Below, one piece after another: positions 15,094-25,034 of a DNA stretch of 41,902 nucleotides. This DNA comes from Paenibacillus paridis. GTDB lineage: Bacteria > Bacillota > Bacilli > Paenibacillales > Paenibacillaceae. Below the pieces are notes generated by a model that did not search any database, was not told the origin of the DNA, and saw nothing but the letters and a program-made list of their open reading frames with translations. The translations under genes and the position numbers were made by a program. Positions within the stretch are counted from its first letter, which is position 1. Each line of letters starts with the position of its first letter. Location of the stretch: assembly GCF_006345825.1 (NCBI RefSeq), contig NZ_VCIX01000064.1:320-42221 (forward strand), given 5' to 3'.

Positions 15094-18000
15094 ATGATGA
15101 GGGATGCAATGGCGATGATAGGTCGGAAAGGATTGAAAATTTCTCTTTCGTGCGTGCTTGTGTTTGCTGTGCTCATGAGCGAATGGGGGATGCTAGCTTG
15201 GCCCAGCCAGGCGGAAGCTGCAGTGCCTTCGATGGTTGTTACGCTGGATACCGCCGATTCGCTGAGCGGATGGAGTTCCTCCAATCCGCTGACGCTCGAT
15301 TCGGCAGACAAGCAGGAAGGGACGGCCAGTCTGTCGATGACGGGTAGTCAGGTCGTTCAATTCCAGAAGGCGTTCGCCTCGCCGGTCGATTCCCAGATGT
15401 CGCTGCGGGATGGCGCACTGAAGTTCTGGTATTACGTGGACGATGTCTCGTTGTTGGACGGCACATACGGCCAGGTCGAACTGACGAGCTCCGGCGGCTC
15501 GGATGTGGACGAGCTCTACTGGGAGTTTACCGCGAAGGTGCTGTCGCAACTGAGCGACGGCTGGAATCTCGTCAGCTTGGCACTCGATGACGTCACGGGG
15601 ACGCTGGGGGATCCCGATTTGGCGGCGATCGACTACTTCCGCATTTATTTTTTTAATACGCAGTCTCCCGTCGTAAAGCTGGACCATGTATATTTCGAGC
15701 AAAAGGCCGAGGGACTTTCGTCGCCGATCATCACCTTGGATACGGCTGATTCACTGAGCAGTTGGAGCTCCGGCAATCCGTTGACGCTGGATAGCGCGAA
15801 CAAACGGGAAGGCACGGCGAGCCTATCCATGACGGGCAGCCAGACGATGCAATTCGAGAAGGCGTTTGCCACGCCGGTCGATTCAGGGCTGACCATGCGG
15901 TACGGGACGCTGAACTTCTGGTACTACGTGGACGACGTGTCCAAGCTGGTCGGCACGCACGGCCAGGTGGAGATATCCAGCTCCGGCAGCTATGATGTCG
16001 ATGAGATTTCCTGGGACTTCGCTTTGCGGGTGCTGCCGCAGTTGAACGACGGCTGGAACTTCGTGACGCTGAAGCTGGACGGGACGAGCGACGTGCTGGG
16101 CAACCCCGATTTGGGAGCCATCGATTTCTTTCGGATTTATTTGTTCAATGCCCAGTCGCCGACCATAAAGCTCGATCACGTCTACTTCGAGCAGCGGCCC
16201 GCCTCTTCCGTCGACGTTACGCTGGATACCGCCGATTCGCTGAGCGGCTGGAGCTCCGCCAATCCGTTGACGCTGGATACCGCGAACAAGCGGGAAGGGA
16301 CGGCCAGTCTGTCGATGGCGGGAAGCCAGGCGGTACAGTTCCAGAAGACTTTCTCCGCGCCGGTCGATTCTGGATTAAGGATGCAGTACGGTACGCTGAA
16401 CTTCTGGTACTATGTGGACGATGTGTCGAAGCTGGAAGGGACGTATGGCCAGGTGGAACTGTCCAGCTCAGGCGGTCCGGACGTCGACGAGATTTCCTGG
16501 GACTTCGCATCACTCGTCCTGCCGCAGCTGAGCAACGGCTGGAATCTTGTGACGCTGAAGCTGGATTCAACCAGTGTTGTGCTGGGGCATCCCGATTTCG
16601 AGAAACTCGATTTTTTCCGAATTTTCTTCCTGAATGCGCAATCCCCCGTTGTTAAGCTGGATTATATTTTCTTAGAGCAGTTCAATCCGAACGCCGTGGT
16701 GCTGGACCGGGCGGACGCGTTGACAGGCTGGAGCTCCGCCAACACGCTCACGCTCGATACGACAGACAAGGCCGAGGGCCGGGCCAGCTTGAGCCGGAGC
16801 GGGAGCGGGACGGTGGAGTTTGAGAAAACGTTTGGTGCCCCCTTCGACGCGCTGGTTGCGCCGGACGCCGGAATGTTGCTGTTCTACTATTATATAGAGG
16901 ATATTTCGAAACTGAGTGGAGCGACGGGAACCGTGGGCGTGTCCAGCTCAGGGTCCCTGTCGGCGGATGCGTATACTTGGGAGATGGCCGATGTGCTAAG
17001 CCAGGCTGCCGATGGCTGGCATCTCGTAGCCTTGAAGCTGGACGAAGCGGACGTCATTGGCTCTCCCGATCTTTCAGCTATTGATTATTTCCTGTTGGAG
17101 CTTAACAAGTCGTCCTCCGTTCTCTCGAAGCTTGATACCATTTATTTTGTCGAGCAGGAGGGTCTCCCACAGGAACATTACGCTGGCACCGGTACCGACA
17201 TGCTGACGCTGGAGGTAACGAACGCCGAGGGCTCCGGCAACAAGTACGTCTACCAGAAAGTCGCGATGCCCGACTACAAGTTTCAACCCGGCGACTACAT
17301 TGAATATGACCTGCGTCTGGACGGTCCCGTGAACGGGGCGGGCGGTCTCGACATTCTGGTACTCGAAGGCGGCAACTTTCGCGATACCGGATGGGTCGAC
17401 CAGAACGGACTGAGCGGTCACGGCGGCTCCGCCAATCTGTCATCTTATGCCGACAACCAGTGGTATCACCGCAAGCTGAAGGTGCCGCTGTCCATGATCC
17501 GCAAGCACATTGATCAACTACTGCTCGTCGGCGAGAACGACAAGGGCGGGCTCGGCTACAGTACGGACTATAAAAATATTGTCGTAACCGATCGCTTGGG
17601 CAATTTGCGGTATTCGTTCTTTGCCGAAGTGGCGGACAAGAGTCTCGTCGGCGAGGCGTATAGCAGCGGCGTTACTGCGAGCGCTGTGACCGGCGGGCAG
17701 CCGGTTCATGCGCCGCAGGCGCAGGTGCGCAATACCACGTTTGCGGCACAGGATGTTGTGATCGCCGGCTTCGATGTAACCGATGTGCGCTACGGTGCCG
17801 ACCCGACTGGCGTGTTGGACGCGACGGCGGCTTTCCGCCACGCGCTGAATGATTGCGCGATTGCGGGCGGAGGCGTTGTCTATGCACCGGATGGACAGTA
17901 CAAGCTGCTCGGCAGCCTTCTCGTGCCGAATTCTTGCACGCTGAGAGGAGACTGGAAGCAGCCGACCGATAACGACAAGACCGTGGATGGCACGCTGCTG

Positions 18001-20265
18001 CTGGCCTATCCGGGACACGGAGACGAGCAGGCGCGCCCGTTCATCACGATGGGAACGTCAGCCGGCATACGCAACTTGTCCATCTTTTACCCTGAGCAGA
18101 AGATCGGAGAGATTGTGCCTTATCCCTATACCATCGATCTGACGACGCCGTCATCGGGAACGGCAATGAACCTGACGCTGGTCAATGCTTATCGGGGGCT
18201 GTTGACAGACAAACGGGTGAACGGCCTGCATTATATTCGCGACGTGTACGGCACGCCGCTGCAGACGGGCATGTATCTTGATTATGTGTATGATGTGGGC
18301 CGGGTAGAGGAGGTTGGGTTCTCGCCGGATTACTGGGCAGAGTCCGGCTTGGATGGCTCGCCAAGCGCGACGGCAATCTCCGCGTATACGCAGGGCGACA
18401 ATGGTTCCGTCGGTATCGTCATCGCCCGTAACGACTGGGAGGTGCTGAACGGAGTCACTATTGACCGGTACGCCACCGGGATTCGATTCATCGGTACGAG
18501 TGGTTCATCCAACGGCAGCATCTATAACCTGACGATAAAAGATGCGCGAGTCGGCGTAGATGCAGAGGCTGTCAGCCTGATGGGCTGGCTCATCTCCGCC
18601 AGCTCGATTGAAGCGACAGCAGGACCGGAGCCGGTCGCTGTGCTGGCGTCGTCCGGCTTCGAGAAGACCAGCCTCCAGTTCAACAAGACAGCATTCAGCG
18701 GCTCGGGCAGTGCCGTTCGTCTGCTCGGCGACGGCTTGCTCAGCTTCGTGAACAGCAGCTTCGACAGCTGGGATACGGCAGGATGCGTGATCGAAGCGGA
18801 AGCGGGCAGCCTGCTCGTACAGGGCAGCGAGTTCGCTGCCGCGACCGGCGGAGCCCGGCACATGTGCCTGGGCAGCGGCGTATCGTCCGCCAGTCTGCTG
18901 AGCAATGACTACAACGGTTCAGCGGCCATCGATAACGCCAATCCGGCCAACAGCCAGATCGTGATCGATCAATCGCCGCGCACATATGAAGAGATCGATG
19001 GCGCGCCTTATGTCCGCTCTGTGCATCCGAAGCCAGCCGAGACGGGGACAGGCGACATGTTCGACGTGTCGGCCAGCCCGTATCATGCTGCAGCCGACGG
19101 AGTGACGGACGACACCGCGGCGATTCAGGATGCGTTGGATGAAGCGGGTGCAAACGGCGGCGGGACGGTATACTTGCCAGCCGGCAAATACCGGGTAGAC
19201 GGCCATCTGGAGGTACCGGCCGGGGTCGAGCTGCGCGGCGCGCAGGATGTGCCGTTTCATACGATGAGCCACGGTACGGTGCTGTACGCCTATGTAGCCG
19301 GCGATGCCGGGAATGCAGCCGGAACGCCTTTTATTAAATTGAACTCGGATGGAGTATTGGGAGGCTCTGGTATCCGCGGCATACTGATCTGGTATCCCGA
19401 GCAGGATATCGACAGCGTCAAGGCGTACCCTTGGGCCATTCAAAGCCAGGGACCGGATTGCTGGATCATCTACACGAACGTCTCCAACGCCTACCAGGGC
19501 GTCGATTTCGGCACTTACAACAACAACGGCCACGTGATTGACTATTTATCCGGCGCCGGTCTGAAGACCGGTCTGTTCGCCGGGAATACGACGACCGAGG
19601 GCTGGGTCGAGAACGTGCATTTCAACCCGACGTATTGGACGGGCGACGAGAAACTTCTCAACTCGCCGACGGGTGCGGAGACGTTGACGAAGATCTGGCC
19701 TTGGCAGAAGGCAAACGGGACGAGCTTTGTTTTCGGGGCGGTGGCTAATGGCTATGTTAGCGAAACGTTCGTCTTCGGTGCTAACGATGGGATGCGATTC
19801 ATCGAGCAGCCGGGCCTCGGCAGTTTTCACGGCACCGTGCTGAATCATGGCACAGATGGCTCCAAAAACGGCGTCAGATTCAGCTCCTTGGATACGCATG
19901 GCGTGTCGTTCATTAATTTGGAGACAGTGCAATACGACAACGGCCATTTCGTCGTCGTAGATGATACGGTGTCCGGAAGCGCGCCAATCCGTCTATTCAA
20001 CACGAACCACTGGACGAACCCGACGGTAGGCTACGATATTCGTGGCGGCGATGTGCTGCTGCAGCAAGGGCATTTTGTCGATGGGGGGGTTCATGCGATC
20101 AAGGTGGCAGGCGGGACACTCGATGTGCAGACGAGTTATTTTGCCACCGGGATGGCAACCATCGTCGATAACGCCGGCGGCGCCGTCAGCGTCACGGGCA
20201 GCGCCGCCGCCGGAGGAGTCACCGTATCGGGTACGGTGGCGCAGGATGGAAATGTGAGCAGGTAA
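15094..20265 (+). CDS. Secreted GH55-like tandem beta-helix protein with four repeated binding modules (1723 aa)
   Basis: Signal peptide at about residues 1-42 (LKISLSCVLVFAVLMSEWGM, cut after SQAEA). Four related modules of about 160 residues follow (about 47-207, 210-367, 370-529, 531-688), each with TLDxADxLxxWSS, LTLDxxxKxEGxASL and a closing LDxIYFxEQ motif; they look like jelly-roll carbohydrate-binding modules, family not recognised. A further module spans about 695-860 (GDYIEYDLRLDG). Then come two right-handed beta-helix domains of the Pectate_lyase_3 type, opening VTDVRYGADPTGVLDATAAF (about 895) and AAADGVTDDTAAIQDALDEA (about 1327). Two such domains in tandem are the layout of GH55 exo-beta-1,3-glucanases, so a glucanase role is plausible, but I did not locate catalytic residues. 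No SLH or sortase signal is visible, so it is probably released. A cre box lies in the leader. Confidence 0.82.
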   Translation: MMRDAMAMIGRKGLKISLSCVLVFAVLMSEWGMLAWPSQAEAAVPSMVVTLDTADSLSGWSSSNPLTLDSADKQEGTASLSMTGSQVVQFQKAFASPVDSQMSLRDGALKFWYYVDDVSLLDGTYGQVELTSSGGSDVDELYWEFTAKVLSQLSDGWNLVSLALDDVTGTLGDPDLAAIDYFRIYFFNTQSPVVKLDHVYFEQKAEGLSSPIITLDTADSLSSWSSGNPLTLDSANKREGTASLSMTGSQTMQFEKAFATPVDSGLTMRYGTLNFWYYVDDVSKLVGTHGQVEISSSGSYDVDEISWDFALRVLPQLNDGWNFVTLKLDGTSDVLGNPDLGAIDFFRIYLFNAQSPTIKLDHVYFEQRPASSVDVTLDTADSLSGWSSANPLTLDTANKREGTASLSMAGSQAVQFQKTFSAPVDSGLRMQYGTLNFWYYVDDVSKLEGTYGQVELSSSGGPDVDEISWDFASLVLPQLSNGWNLVTLKLDSTSVVLGHPDFEKLDFFRIFFLNAQSPVVKLDYIFLEQFNPNAVVLDRADALTGWSSANTLTLDTTDKAEGRASLSRSGSGTVEFEKTFGAPFDALVAPDAGMLLFYYYIEDISKLSGATGTVGVSSSGSLSADAYTWEMADVLSQAADGWHLVALKLDEADVIGSPDLSAIDYFLLELNKSSSVLSKLDTIYFVEQEGLPQEHYAGTGTDMLTLEVTNAEGSGNKYVYQKVAMPDYKFQPGDYIEYDLRLDGPVNGAGGLDILVLEGGNFRDTGWVDQNGLSGHGGSANLSSYADNQWYHRKLKVPLSMIRKHIDQLLLVGENDKGGLGYSTDYKNIVVTDRLGNLRYSFFAEVADKSLVGEAYSSGVTASAVTGGQPVHAPQAQVRNTTFAAQDVVIAGFDVTDVRYGADPTGVLDATAAFRHALNDCAIAGGGVVYAPDGQYKLLGSLLVPNSCTLRGDWKQPTDNDKTVDGTLLLAYPGHGDEQARPFITMGTSAGIRNLSIFYPEQKIGEIVPYPYTIDLTTPSSGTAMNLTLVNAYRGLLTDKRVNGLHYIRDVYGTPLQTGMYLDYVYDVGRVEEVGFSPDYWAESGLDGSPSATAISAYTQGDNGSVGIVIARNDWEVLNGVTIDRYATGIRFIGTSGSSNGSIYNLTIKDARVGVDAEAVSLMGWLISASSIEATAGPEPVAVLASSGFEKTSLQFNKTAFSGSGSAVRLLGDGLLSFVNSSFDSWDTAGCVIEAEAGSLLVQGSEFAAATGGARHMCLGSGVSSASLLSNDYNGSAAIDNANPANSQIVIDQSPRTYEEIDGAPYVRSVHPKPAETGTGDMFDVSASPYHAAADGVTDDTAAIQDALDEAGANGGGTVYLPAGKYRVDGHLEVPAGVELRGAQDVPFHTMSHGTVLYAYVAGDAGNAAGTPFIKLNSDGVLGGSGIRGILIWYPEQDIDSVKAYPWAIQSQGPDCWIIYTNVSNAYQGVDFGTYNNNGHVIDYLSGAGLKTGLFAGNTTTEGWVENVHFNPTYWTGDEKLLNSPTGAETLTKIWPWQKANGTSFVFGAVANGYVSETFVFGANDGMRFIEQPGLGSFHGTVLNHGTDGSKNGVRFSSLDTHGVSFINLETVQYDNGHFVVVDDTVSGSAPIRLFNTNHWTNPTVGYDIRGGDVLLQQGHFVDGGVHAIKVAGGTLDVQTSYFATGMATIVDNAGGAVSVTGSAAAGGVTVSGTVAQDGNVSR
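15232..17160 (+). repeat. Four tandem repeats of about 480 bp inside the beta-helix gene
   Basis: Repeat units begin near 15232, 15721, 16201 and 16684. Units 1 and 3 share an exact 32-bp stretch (15238-15269 and 16213-16244), showing recent duplication or exchange, while unit 4 is the most diverged. Each encodes one WSS-type binding module. Confidence 0.8.
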
Positions 20266-20531
20266 AGCAACAGCGTGAGGTTGGAAAAGGGTGAGTTCCC
20301 CATTTCCTATTGTTTGATACAATTGCTTCTGGTTTTTATAGAGGATTTTTTGTGAAGACGCATTCATTTTGGCGCGAGTTGCCGAGCCTTTTTTTATCCT
20401 GGTGAGCGCAGCACAGAAGAATTGCTGATCTGCTGCGAGGGCATCTGAACTTTCAAGAATTCCTGTAGAACATAAAATTAGTAATCAGATATTCCACTAA
20501 GTTTACTGCTTATTGCTTAAATTTCACCACT
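20266..20531. other. Intergenic stretch after the beta-helix gene
   Basis: No open frame with a ribosome binding site is visible in this stretch, which is poorer in GC than the gene before it. A T-run follows GCCGAGCC near 20381-20397 but without a convincing stem. I see nothing else until the hairpin at 20532. Confidence 0.5.
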
Positions 20532-20579
20532 GAGCCGACGAATGGTAGGTTTCTAAATACTGATTTCGCTCGGCTCTTT
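20532..20579 (+). terminator. Terminator-like hairpin
   Basis: GAGCCGA plus CGAA (20532-20542) pair with TTCG and TCGGCTC (20565-20576) with one bulged base, followed by TTTCTT. It could end the beta-helix transcript, although it lies 266 bp after the stop codon. Confidence 0.6.
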
Positions 20580-20600
20580 CTTGCACTTGTTCCTAAGCAA

Positions 20601-20660
20601 AAACACCTCCAAGTTGAACGATTATTTTACAATAGTCGTATCTTCAACTTAAAGGTGTTT
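20601..20660. repeat. 60-bp near-perfect palindrome between convergent genes
   Basis: AAACACCT, AAGTTGAA and CGATTATT pair in order with AATAGTCG, TTCAACTT and AGGTGTTT around a TTAC loop, with only a CC/AA internal mismatch, a TATC bulge and one G-T pair. The flank at 20671-20690 (CAAACTTTGGAGTCAGTTCC) resembles sequences seen next to REP-type elements and insertion-sequence ends. It may be a mobile-element remnant or a shared 3' hairpin of the convergent genes. The minus-strand gene ends at 20733. Confidence 0.6.
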
Positions 20661-20732
20661 TATGCTGTCTCAAACTTTGGAGTCAGTTCCCTTGCTTTTA
20701 CCAACCACCGAAACTTCTCTTATAACTCTATG

Positions 20733-22751
20733 CTAAAGCTTGAATTTATTAATTTGTATACGCAGCTTCTCGGCCATATGAGCAAGCTCTGCGGAGGAGG
20801 AAGCTACTTCTTCCATCGAAGCCATTTGCTCTTCTGCCGCAGCGGAAACATTTTGTGATTCTGCCGAAGTTTCAGTGGCCGAGTCGGAGATGAGGCGAAT
20901 GGATTCTACTAACGTATTTGTGCCGGACACCATCTCGCCAGATGATTGCGATACGCCTTGAATACTTACGGCTACTTCTTGAATGGAAGAGCGAATGCGG
21001 GCAAATAGCTCGCGAGCTTCTTCCCCCGTATGTCTTCCTTCAGCCGCTTGGGAGACGGTCTGTTCGGAGGCTTGAAGAGTCCGATTAATTTCAGTGCGAA
21101 TACTTCCGATGAATCCTGCAATTTGTTCTGCAGAATCCATGGATTGGCCTGCAAGCTTGCGGATTTCATCTGCAACGACGGTAAACCCGCGGCCTGCCTC
21201 CCCGGAGCGAGAAGCCTCAATTGCGGCATTCAACGATAATATATTCGTTTGGCGGGCGATTTGGCTAATGATGCTTACGACATCGCCGATTTTGCCAGAC
21301 AATCCGCTGAGAGCATGAATCGTTTGGGAGAGCTCGCTGATGCCTTGTTCCATTTGGATCATCTTCCCATTAAGCTGATCCATGGAGGCCGCTCCATCAT
21401 CAGAAAGATTGGATGCCTCCGAAGCAATGCCAGCCGCATTCGTACTATAAGAAGCAATTCCATCAATTTGTACAGCGATGTTGTCGGCTGCTTGGCTTCC
21501 GTCCTGCAAGCTGGACGTTTGACGCTCGGAGCTTTCCGCCACGACGAGAATCGCTTCGGAAATGCTTTGCGCCACGCGTGCGCCTTGATCGGCTCCCTCT
21601 GCAAGCTGCTTTGCAGAATCCGTCAGCTGCTCGGACAAGCCGTTAACCTCCTTCATTAACAGCTGCATTTGGTCGCCAGCGGCGTTAAAGGATTGCAGCG
21701 CCTTGCTAATATCGCTTTTGCCTTTGACTGGAATGCGGTAGGTTAAATCTCCTTGCGCCAAAACATCAATGCCGTGTGTCAATTGGCGAATGGGGTGTAC
21801 AATTCGTAGAGCAATCAGAATGGTTGTGATAAGGGCAAGAATAATAATGCCTGAGCCAACTAGGACGATTAAATTAAGTAAAGTATTAACTGGTTTTAAA
21901 ATTTCACTTTCCTCTGCAAACATCGTAATTACCCAGTTGAGGCCGGTCACACTCATAAACCCAATTTTTTTAGTGCCATTTTCCTTATAATGAATTGCGC
22001 TGGTATGGCCTTGGGTTGCATTAGTGAGTGCTTGATCAAGCGGAGCGATGCCCAGATCGGACATTTTTTTGCTTAATACATACGATTCATCGGAGTAGGA
22101 GAGGAACGTTCCATCAGGCAGCGTCATATATGCTTTTCCAGTCTCCCCGAATTGGGCTTTGGTAACGCCAATTACCGCATCGCTAATGGAATAGGAGGCC
22201 CCGTAAAATCCATAGGCTTTGCCGTCTTTCACTAATGGAGCGCCAACGATAACGACCATGGTACCCATGGTTTTGGAAATAACGGGATTAGAAATGAACG
22301 GCTTGCCTTCTTTGGCAAGCTCGATATATGGCCGATCGGCTACATTGACGTCCGTATTTTTAACGTTAACGGCGTTGGCACCGATTAAATCAAGCGAGAA
22401 AAAAATTGATTCAAATTCAGGATGCTGCTTGTGGGCTTGGACGAGAAAATCAAGCTGCTGCCCTCGATCTGCGGCTACTTTGGAGCCTTGCTCGGCGATA
22501 ACTTGCATGATCGCTTGCTTCTCTACCAAATTGGCATCAATTTCTTTGGCCAGCAAGCTGGAGTAGAGCTCCATTTGTTCCTCGGCTTGAATTTGAACTT
22601 CTCTGGCGGTAGGGACGTAGAACGTGTAGGAGAGGACAGAGACACAAACGATAATAATCAACAGTGTGGATAAGACAATTCTACCTGCGGTCTGACGAAT
22701 CGAGCCAAGTATAAGCAAATTGCGCATAAAACGGGAATTCTTAAAGGGCAT
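20733..22751 (-). CDS. Methyl-accepting chemotaxis protein with dCache-type sensor domain
   Basis: 672 residues. A membrane helix at about 25-47 ([18 protein letters not shown]) precedes an extracellular double-Cache-like sensor (about 48-285; [49 protein letters not shown]). A second membrane helix follows (about 290-312), then HAMP ([20 protein letters not shown]) and the cytoplasmic signalling coiled coil, whose hairpin tip reads [20 protein letters not shown], then [20 protein letters not shown]. dCache domains bind amino acids, sugars or other small ligands; the ligand is not readable. ATG 22751 has AAAGGAGAA 5 nt upstream. The gene is single, with a cre box about 117 bp before the start, so chemotaxis to its ligand may be glucose-repressed. 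Confidence 0.94.
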   Translation of the reverse strand: MPFKNSRFMRNLLILGSIRQTAGRIVLSTLLIIIVCVSVLSYTFYVPTAREVQIQAEEQMELYSSLLAKEIDANLVEKQAIMQVIAEQGSKVAADRGQQLDFLVQAHKQHPEFESIFFSLDLIGANAVNVKNTDVNVADRPYIELAKEGKPFISNPVISKTMGTMVVIVGAPLVKDGKAYGFYGASYSISDAVIGVTKAQFGETGKAYMTLPDGTFLSYSDESYVLSKKMSDLGIAPLDQALTNATQGHTSAIHYKENGTKKIGFMSVTGLNWVITMFAEESEILKPVNTLLNLIVLVGSGIIILALITTILIALRIVHPIRQLTHGIDVLAQGDLTYRIPVKGKSDISKALQSFNAAGDQMQLLMKEVNGLSEQLTDSAKQLAEGADQGARVAQSISEAILVVAESSERQTSSLQDGSQAADNIAVQIDGIASYSTNAAGIASEASNLSDDGAASMDQLNGKMIQMEQGISELSQTIHALSGLSGKIGDVVSIISQIARQTNILSLNAAIEASRSGEAGRGFTVVADEIRKLAGQSMDSAEQIAGFIGSIRTEINRTLQASEQTVSQAAEGRHTGEEARELFARIRSSIQEVAVSIQGVSQSSGEMVSGTNTLVESIRLISDSATETSAESQNVSAAAEEQMASMEEVASSSAELAHMAEKLRIQINKFKL

Positions 22752-23084
22752 TACTATTCTCCTTTGTATAAAGTATGTATTTTATTAATATCGGTTGCAG
22801 AATACAAAATTATTATTATTATTTTTAGAGCCAATATTGAAAATCTTTCATATTATTAATTTCTAAAATGTAATCGCTTGCAAAAAACTAAGTAATTACC
22901 CATTAAATTAATGATTACTGCGTAGGAATAATTAAATATGATGTTTTTGTAAAATTCAGTTAAAAGCAGTTGGAATCATAACTTATGCAGTTCGCTGAAT
23001 GAATGGGGAATTATGCGAATCATCCAAAATAATAGGGTAAAGTTGATCTGCATAAGTGACAATTGTAAGACAAGCAATCAAACT
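22752..23084. other. AT-rich intergenic region upstream of the chemotaxis gene
   Basis: Holds the cre box at 22868-22882 and presumably the promoter of the chemotaxis gene, reading leftwards. No further open frame with a ribosome binding site was found. Confidence 0.5.
22868..22882 (+). promoter_or_regulatory. cre box (CcpA site) upstream of the chemotaxis gene
   Basis: ATGTAATCGCTTGCA matches WTGNAANCGNWNNCW at all fixed positions, about 117 bp before the start of the minus-strand receptor gene. Confidence 0.6.
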
Positions 23085-23125
23085 AAAAAGCGCCTGAGTC
23101 GTCCAGTTATGAACGAGCAGGCGCT
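23085..23125 (-). terminator. Terminator of the ABC-2/LytTR gene cluster
   Basis: On the minus strand AGCGCCTG and CAGGCGCT form a perfect 8-bp stem around a 21-nt loop, followed by TTTTTAG. It lies 57 bp after the stop of the 35-residue peptide gene and so includes that gene in the transcript. Confidence 0.85.
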
Positions 23126-23181
23126 GAATGCTTCAATGTTGGATAAGGAATAAAATGATGAATATGCGGTTCACGCATTGC

Positions 23182-23289
23182 TTATTGGAAAAGTCCAAAA
23201 ATGCCATCTGGCAGCCATAGCTTTCTCACAACCAAGCACACGATCAGTACGACAACGCCTACGATTATATTTTTCGTTAATTTATTCAT
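23182..23289 (-). CDS. 35-residue single-pass membrane peptide
   Basis: A very short gene with strong initiation signals: GGGGGAGGA lies 6 nt before ATG 23289. The product starts MNKLTKN, has one hydrophobic helix (IIVGVVVLIVCLVV, residues 8-21) and ends RKLWLPDGIFGLFQ. It lies 43 bp downstream of the ABC-2 permease gene on the same strand and before the shared terminator at 23085-23125, so it belongs to that operon. I recognise no family. Its size and context fit a small regulatory or accessory subunit of the exporter. A role as an exported signal is possible but unsupported. Confidence 0.75.
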   Translation of the reverse strand: MNKLTKNIIVGVVVLIVCLVVRKLWLPDGIFGLFQ

Positions 23290-23332
23290 TGCTGTTCCTC
23301 CCCCTTGAATGGTCAGGTGTAATCATCGCGTC

Positions 23333-24049
23333 TTACTTATCGAACCGTTTTTTACCGTATACAAGAAAGCACAATGCTAGAGATACAATCGTCCACAGGA
23401 CTAAGTTTAGAAGATTCCCGCCAATCTGCGATAGCCCGCCATCTTGAATAAGCGCTGTTATCGCCAGCATAAACTGGTGTGAGGGCAGTACGTCGATGAT
23501 TTTCATCAGAGCAGGAAGATCCAGATTGGGTACAAATATGGGCCCGAAAATAAATAACAGCAGCAGAGGAAGACCTACTATGGATGATTCCGAGGCTGTA
23601 CGTGCAATGAGGCCAATAACGGTACCTAATGCCATAAAAATAAGCAGCAACAGAATCGATAGGATGATCAAATATACGATATTGACATCAGGTACGCCAG
23701 ATATCGCCAAACACACTGCGATTACAAGGAGGGCGAACAACGTTGTCGTCGCACTTTTCCCGGCAAGAACCTCCAGCTTCGAAGCTGGAGACAGCATGAG
23801 CGAGCGCAGTGTATTTTTTTCCTTCTCTTCGGCAATCATATTCGCCTGAACGAAAGCTCCGGTAATGGATATGGCAACTAGTATAGGAATAGAAAGAAAG
23901 GTCAGGTCGCTCGGTTCGTCTTCCTTTTGATTAAATAGAACGGCAAGCAGAATGGGCATTCCCGCATTTAATAAAATTTGTGGATTGCGAATGGAATCCT
24001 TCCACTCTTTTTTGACCATTGCTCTAAAGCGGCGTATGGAAAACGTCAT
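23333..24049 (-). CDS. ABC-2 type exporter permease
   Basis: 238 residues with about six membrane helices (PILLAVLFNQ, FLSIPILVAISITGAFVQAN, TLFALLVIAVCLAISGV, IILSILLLLIFMALGTVIGL, VGLPLLLLFIFGPIFVPN, LLNLVLWTIVSLALCFLVYG). A cytoplasmic N-terminus has the KKEWKDSIRNP motif typical of ABC-2 permeases. The segment MIAEEKEKNTLRSLMLSP after the second helix is the usual coupling motif. Start and the preceding stop overlap as ATGA (24046-24049), so it is translated with the ATPase. The pair exports an unknown substrate, possibly a peptide, antibiotic or lipid. Confidence 0.9.
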   Translation of the reverse strand: MTFSIRRFRAMVKKEWKDSIRNPQILLNAGMPILLAVLFNQKEDEPSDLTFLSIPILVAISITGAFVQANMIAEEKEKNTLRSLMLSPASKLEVLAGKSATTTLFALLVIAVCLAISGVPDVNIVYLIILSILLLLIFMALGTVIGLIARTASESSIVGLPLLLLFIFGPIFVPNLDLPALMKIIDVLPSHQFMLAITALIQDGGLSQIGGNLLNLVLWTIVSLALCFLVYGKKRFDK

Positions 24050-24891
24050 TCCAGTCCCCTCCCTGTCAATTTCACAAAAATATCCCCAAGCGTAGGTTCA
24101 TTGGAATGGATAGCTAACAAATCTCCTCTTTGGATGAGCTCCCTTATCAAGTTCGCCCCCGCATCATTCTGCTGAACAACCTGTTTTCCCTGCTGCGTAG
24201 TCACGGTAATAGAACGGTCGCCGTACTGAAGGCGAAGCGCCTGAGGCGTGTCGAGAGCCGAGATTTCACCATGATTCAAAAAGGCCACACGATCGCAAAG
24301 CTCCTCAGCTTCCTGCATATTGTGCGTTGTCAAAAAAATCGTAGTTCCCCGGCTATTCATTTCGCGCAGCGTTTGCTGGATACGGCCGCTATTCACAGGG
24401 TCTAAAGCCGATGTAGGTTCATCCAGAAACAGGATATCCGGTTCGTGCAAAATCGTCCTTGCCAGCGTAACCCTCTGCTTCATCCCTTTGGAAAGCCGCC
24501 CGACCAGAGTATGCTTGTCGTCATTTAAATTCACCGCATCTAGAACGGTTTCGATTCTGCGATCCGCCACGCCATACAGGCGGCAGAACAAAGCAAGATT
24601 GTCATACACGCTAAGACGCTCATACGTACCGCTGTTATCTGTAAGCACACCGATCTTGCCCAAAAACTCCGAATGCCGACTCCGTGCCGGATCGCTCCCA
24701 AGTACCTTTACTCGCCCGGAGGTATAGAGCAGCTGAGAAGTAAGAATTTTTACTGTTGTCGTTTTTCCGGAGCCGCTGGGACCAAGAAAGCCAAATATTT
24801 CTCCTTGCTTAACTTGAAAGCTAATGTTCTTCAGAGCCCGTTTCTTTTTGTACAGCTTTTCGAGGCCTTCTACCTCAATGATTGATTGCAT
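24046..24891 (-). CDS. ABC exporter ATP-binding protein (BcrA/CcmA type)
   Basis: 281 residues with a complete set of nucleotide-binding motifs: Walker A GPSGSGKTT, signature LSKGMKQRVTLA, Walker B DILFLDEPTSALDP and the switch His in LTTHNMQEAE. The shape is that of BcrA-type drug exporters (GKIGVLTDNSGTYERLSVYD, MNSRGTTIF). The C-terminal extension of about 70 residues is usual for this group. I chose ATG 24891, which gives the family-typical start (MQSIIEVEGLEKLYK) and has GGGAAGG about 10 nt upstream; ATG 24915 and TTG 24969 are possible alternatives. It powers the permease encoded next and is the second gene after the ABC/LytTR fusion. Confidence 0.92.
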   Translation of the reverse strand: MQSIIEVEGLEKLYKKKRALKNISFQVKQGEIFGFLGPSGSGKTTTVKILTSQLLYTSGRVKVLGSDPARSRHSEFLGKIGVLTDNSGTYERLSVYDNLALFCRLYGVADRRIETVLDAVNLNDDKHTLVGRLSKGMKQRVTLARTILHEPDILFLDEPTSALDPVNSGRIQQTLREMNSRGTTIFLTTHNMQEAEELCDRVAFLNHGEISALDTPQALRLQYGDRSITVTTQQGKQVVQQNDAGANLIRELIQRGDLLAIHSNEPTLGDIFVKLTGRGLE

Positions 24892-25034
24892 GACGATTAC
24901 ACCTTCCCTTAACATGAGTAGCTGGTAGCTCCTTTCCAGACTAAGCGTGAACGGAGCCGAATACAGCAAATTACCCGTGAAAAGAGCTATTTACAAGCTG
25001 AATGCCGTCATTTGGGGGAGCCAATGGAGCAGAC

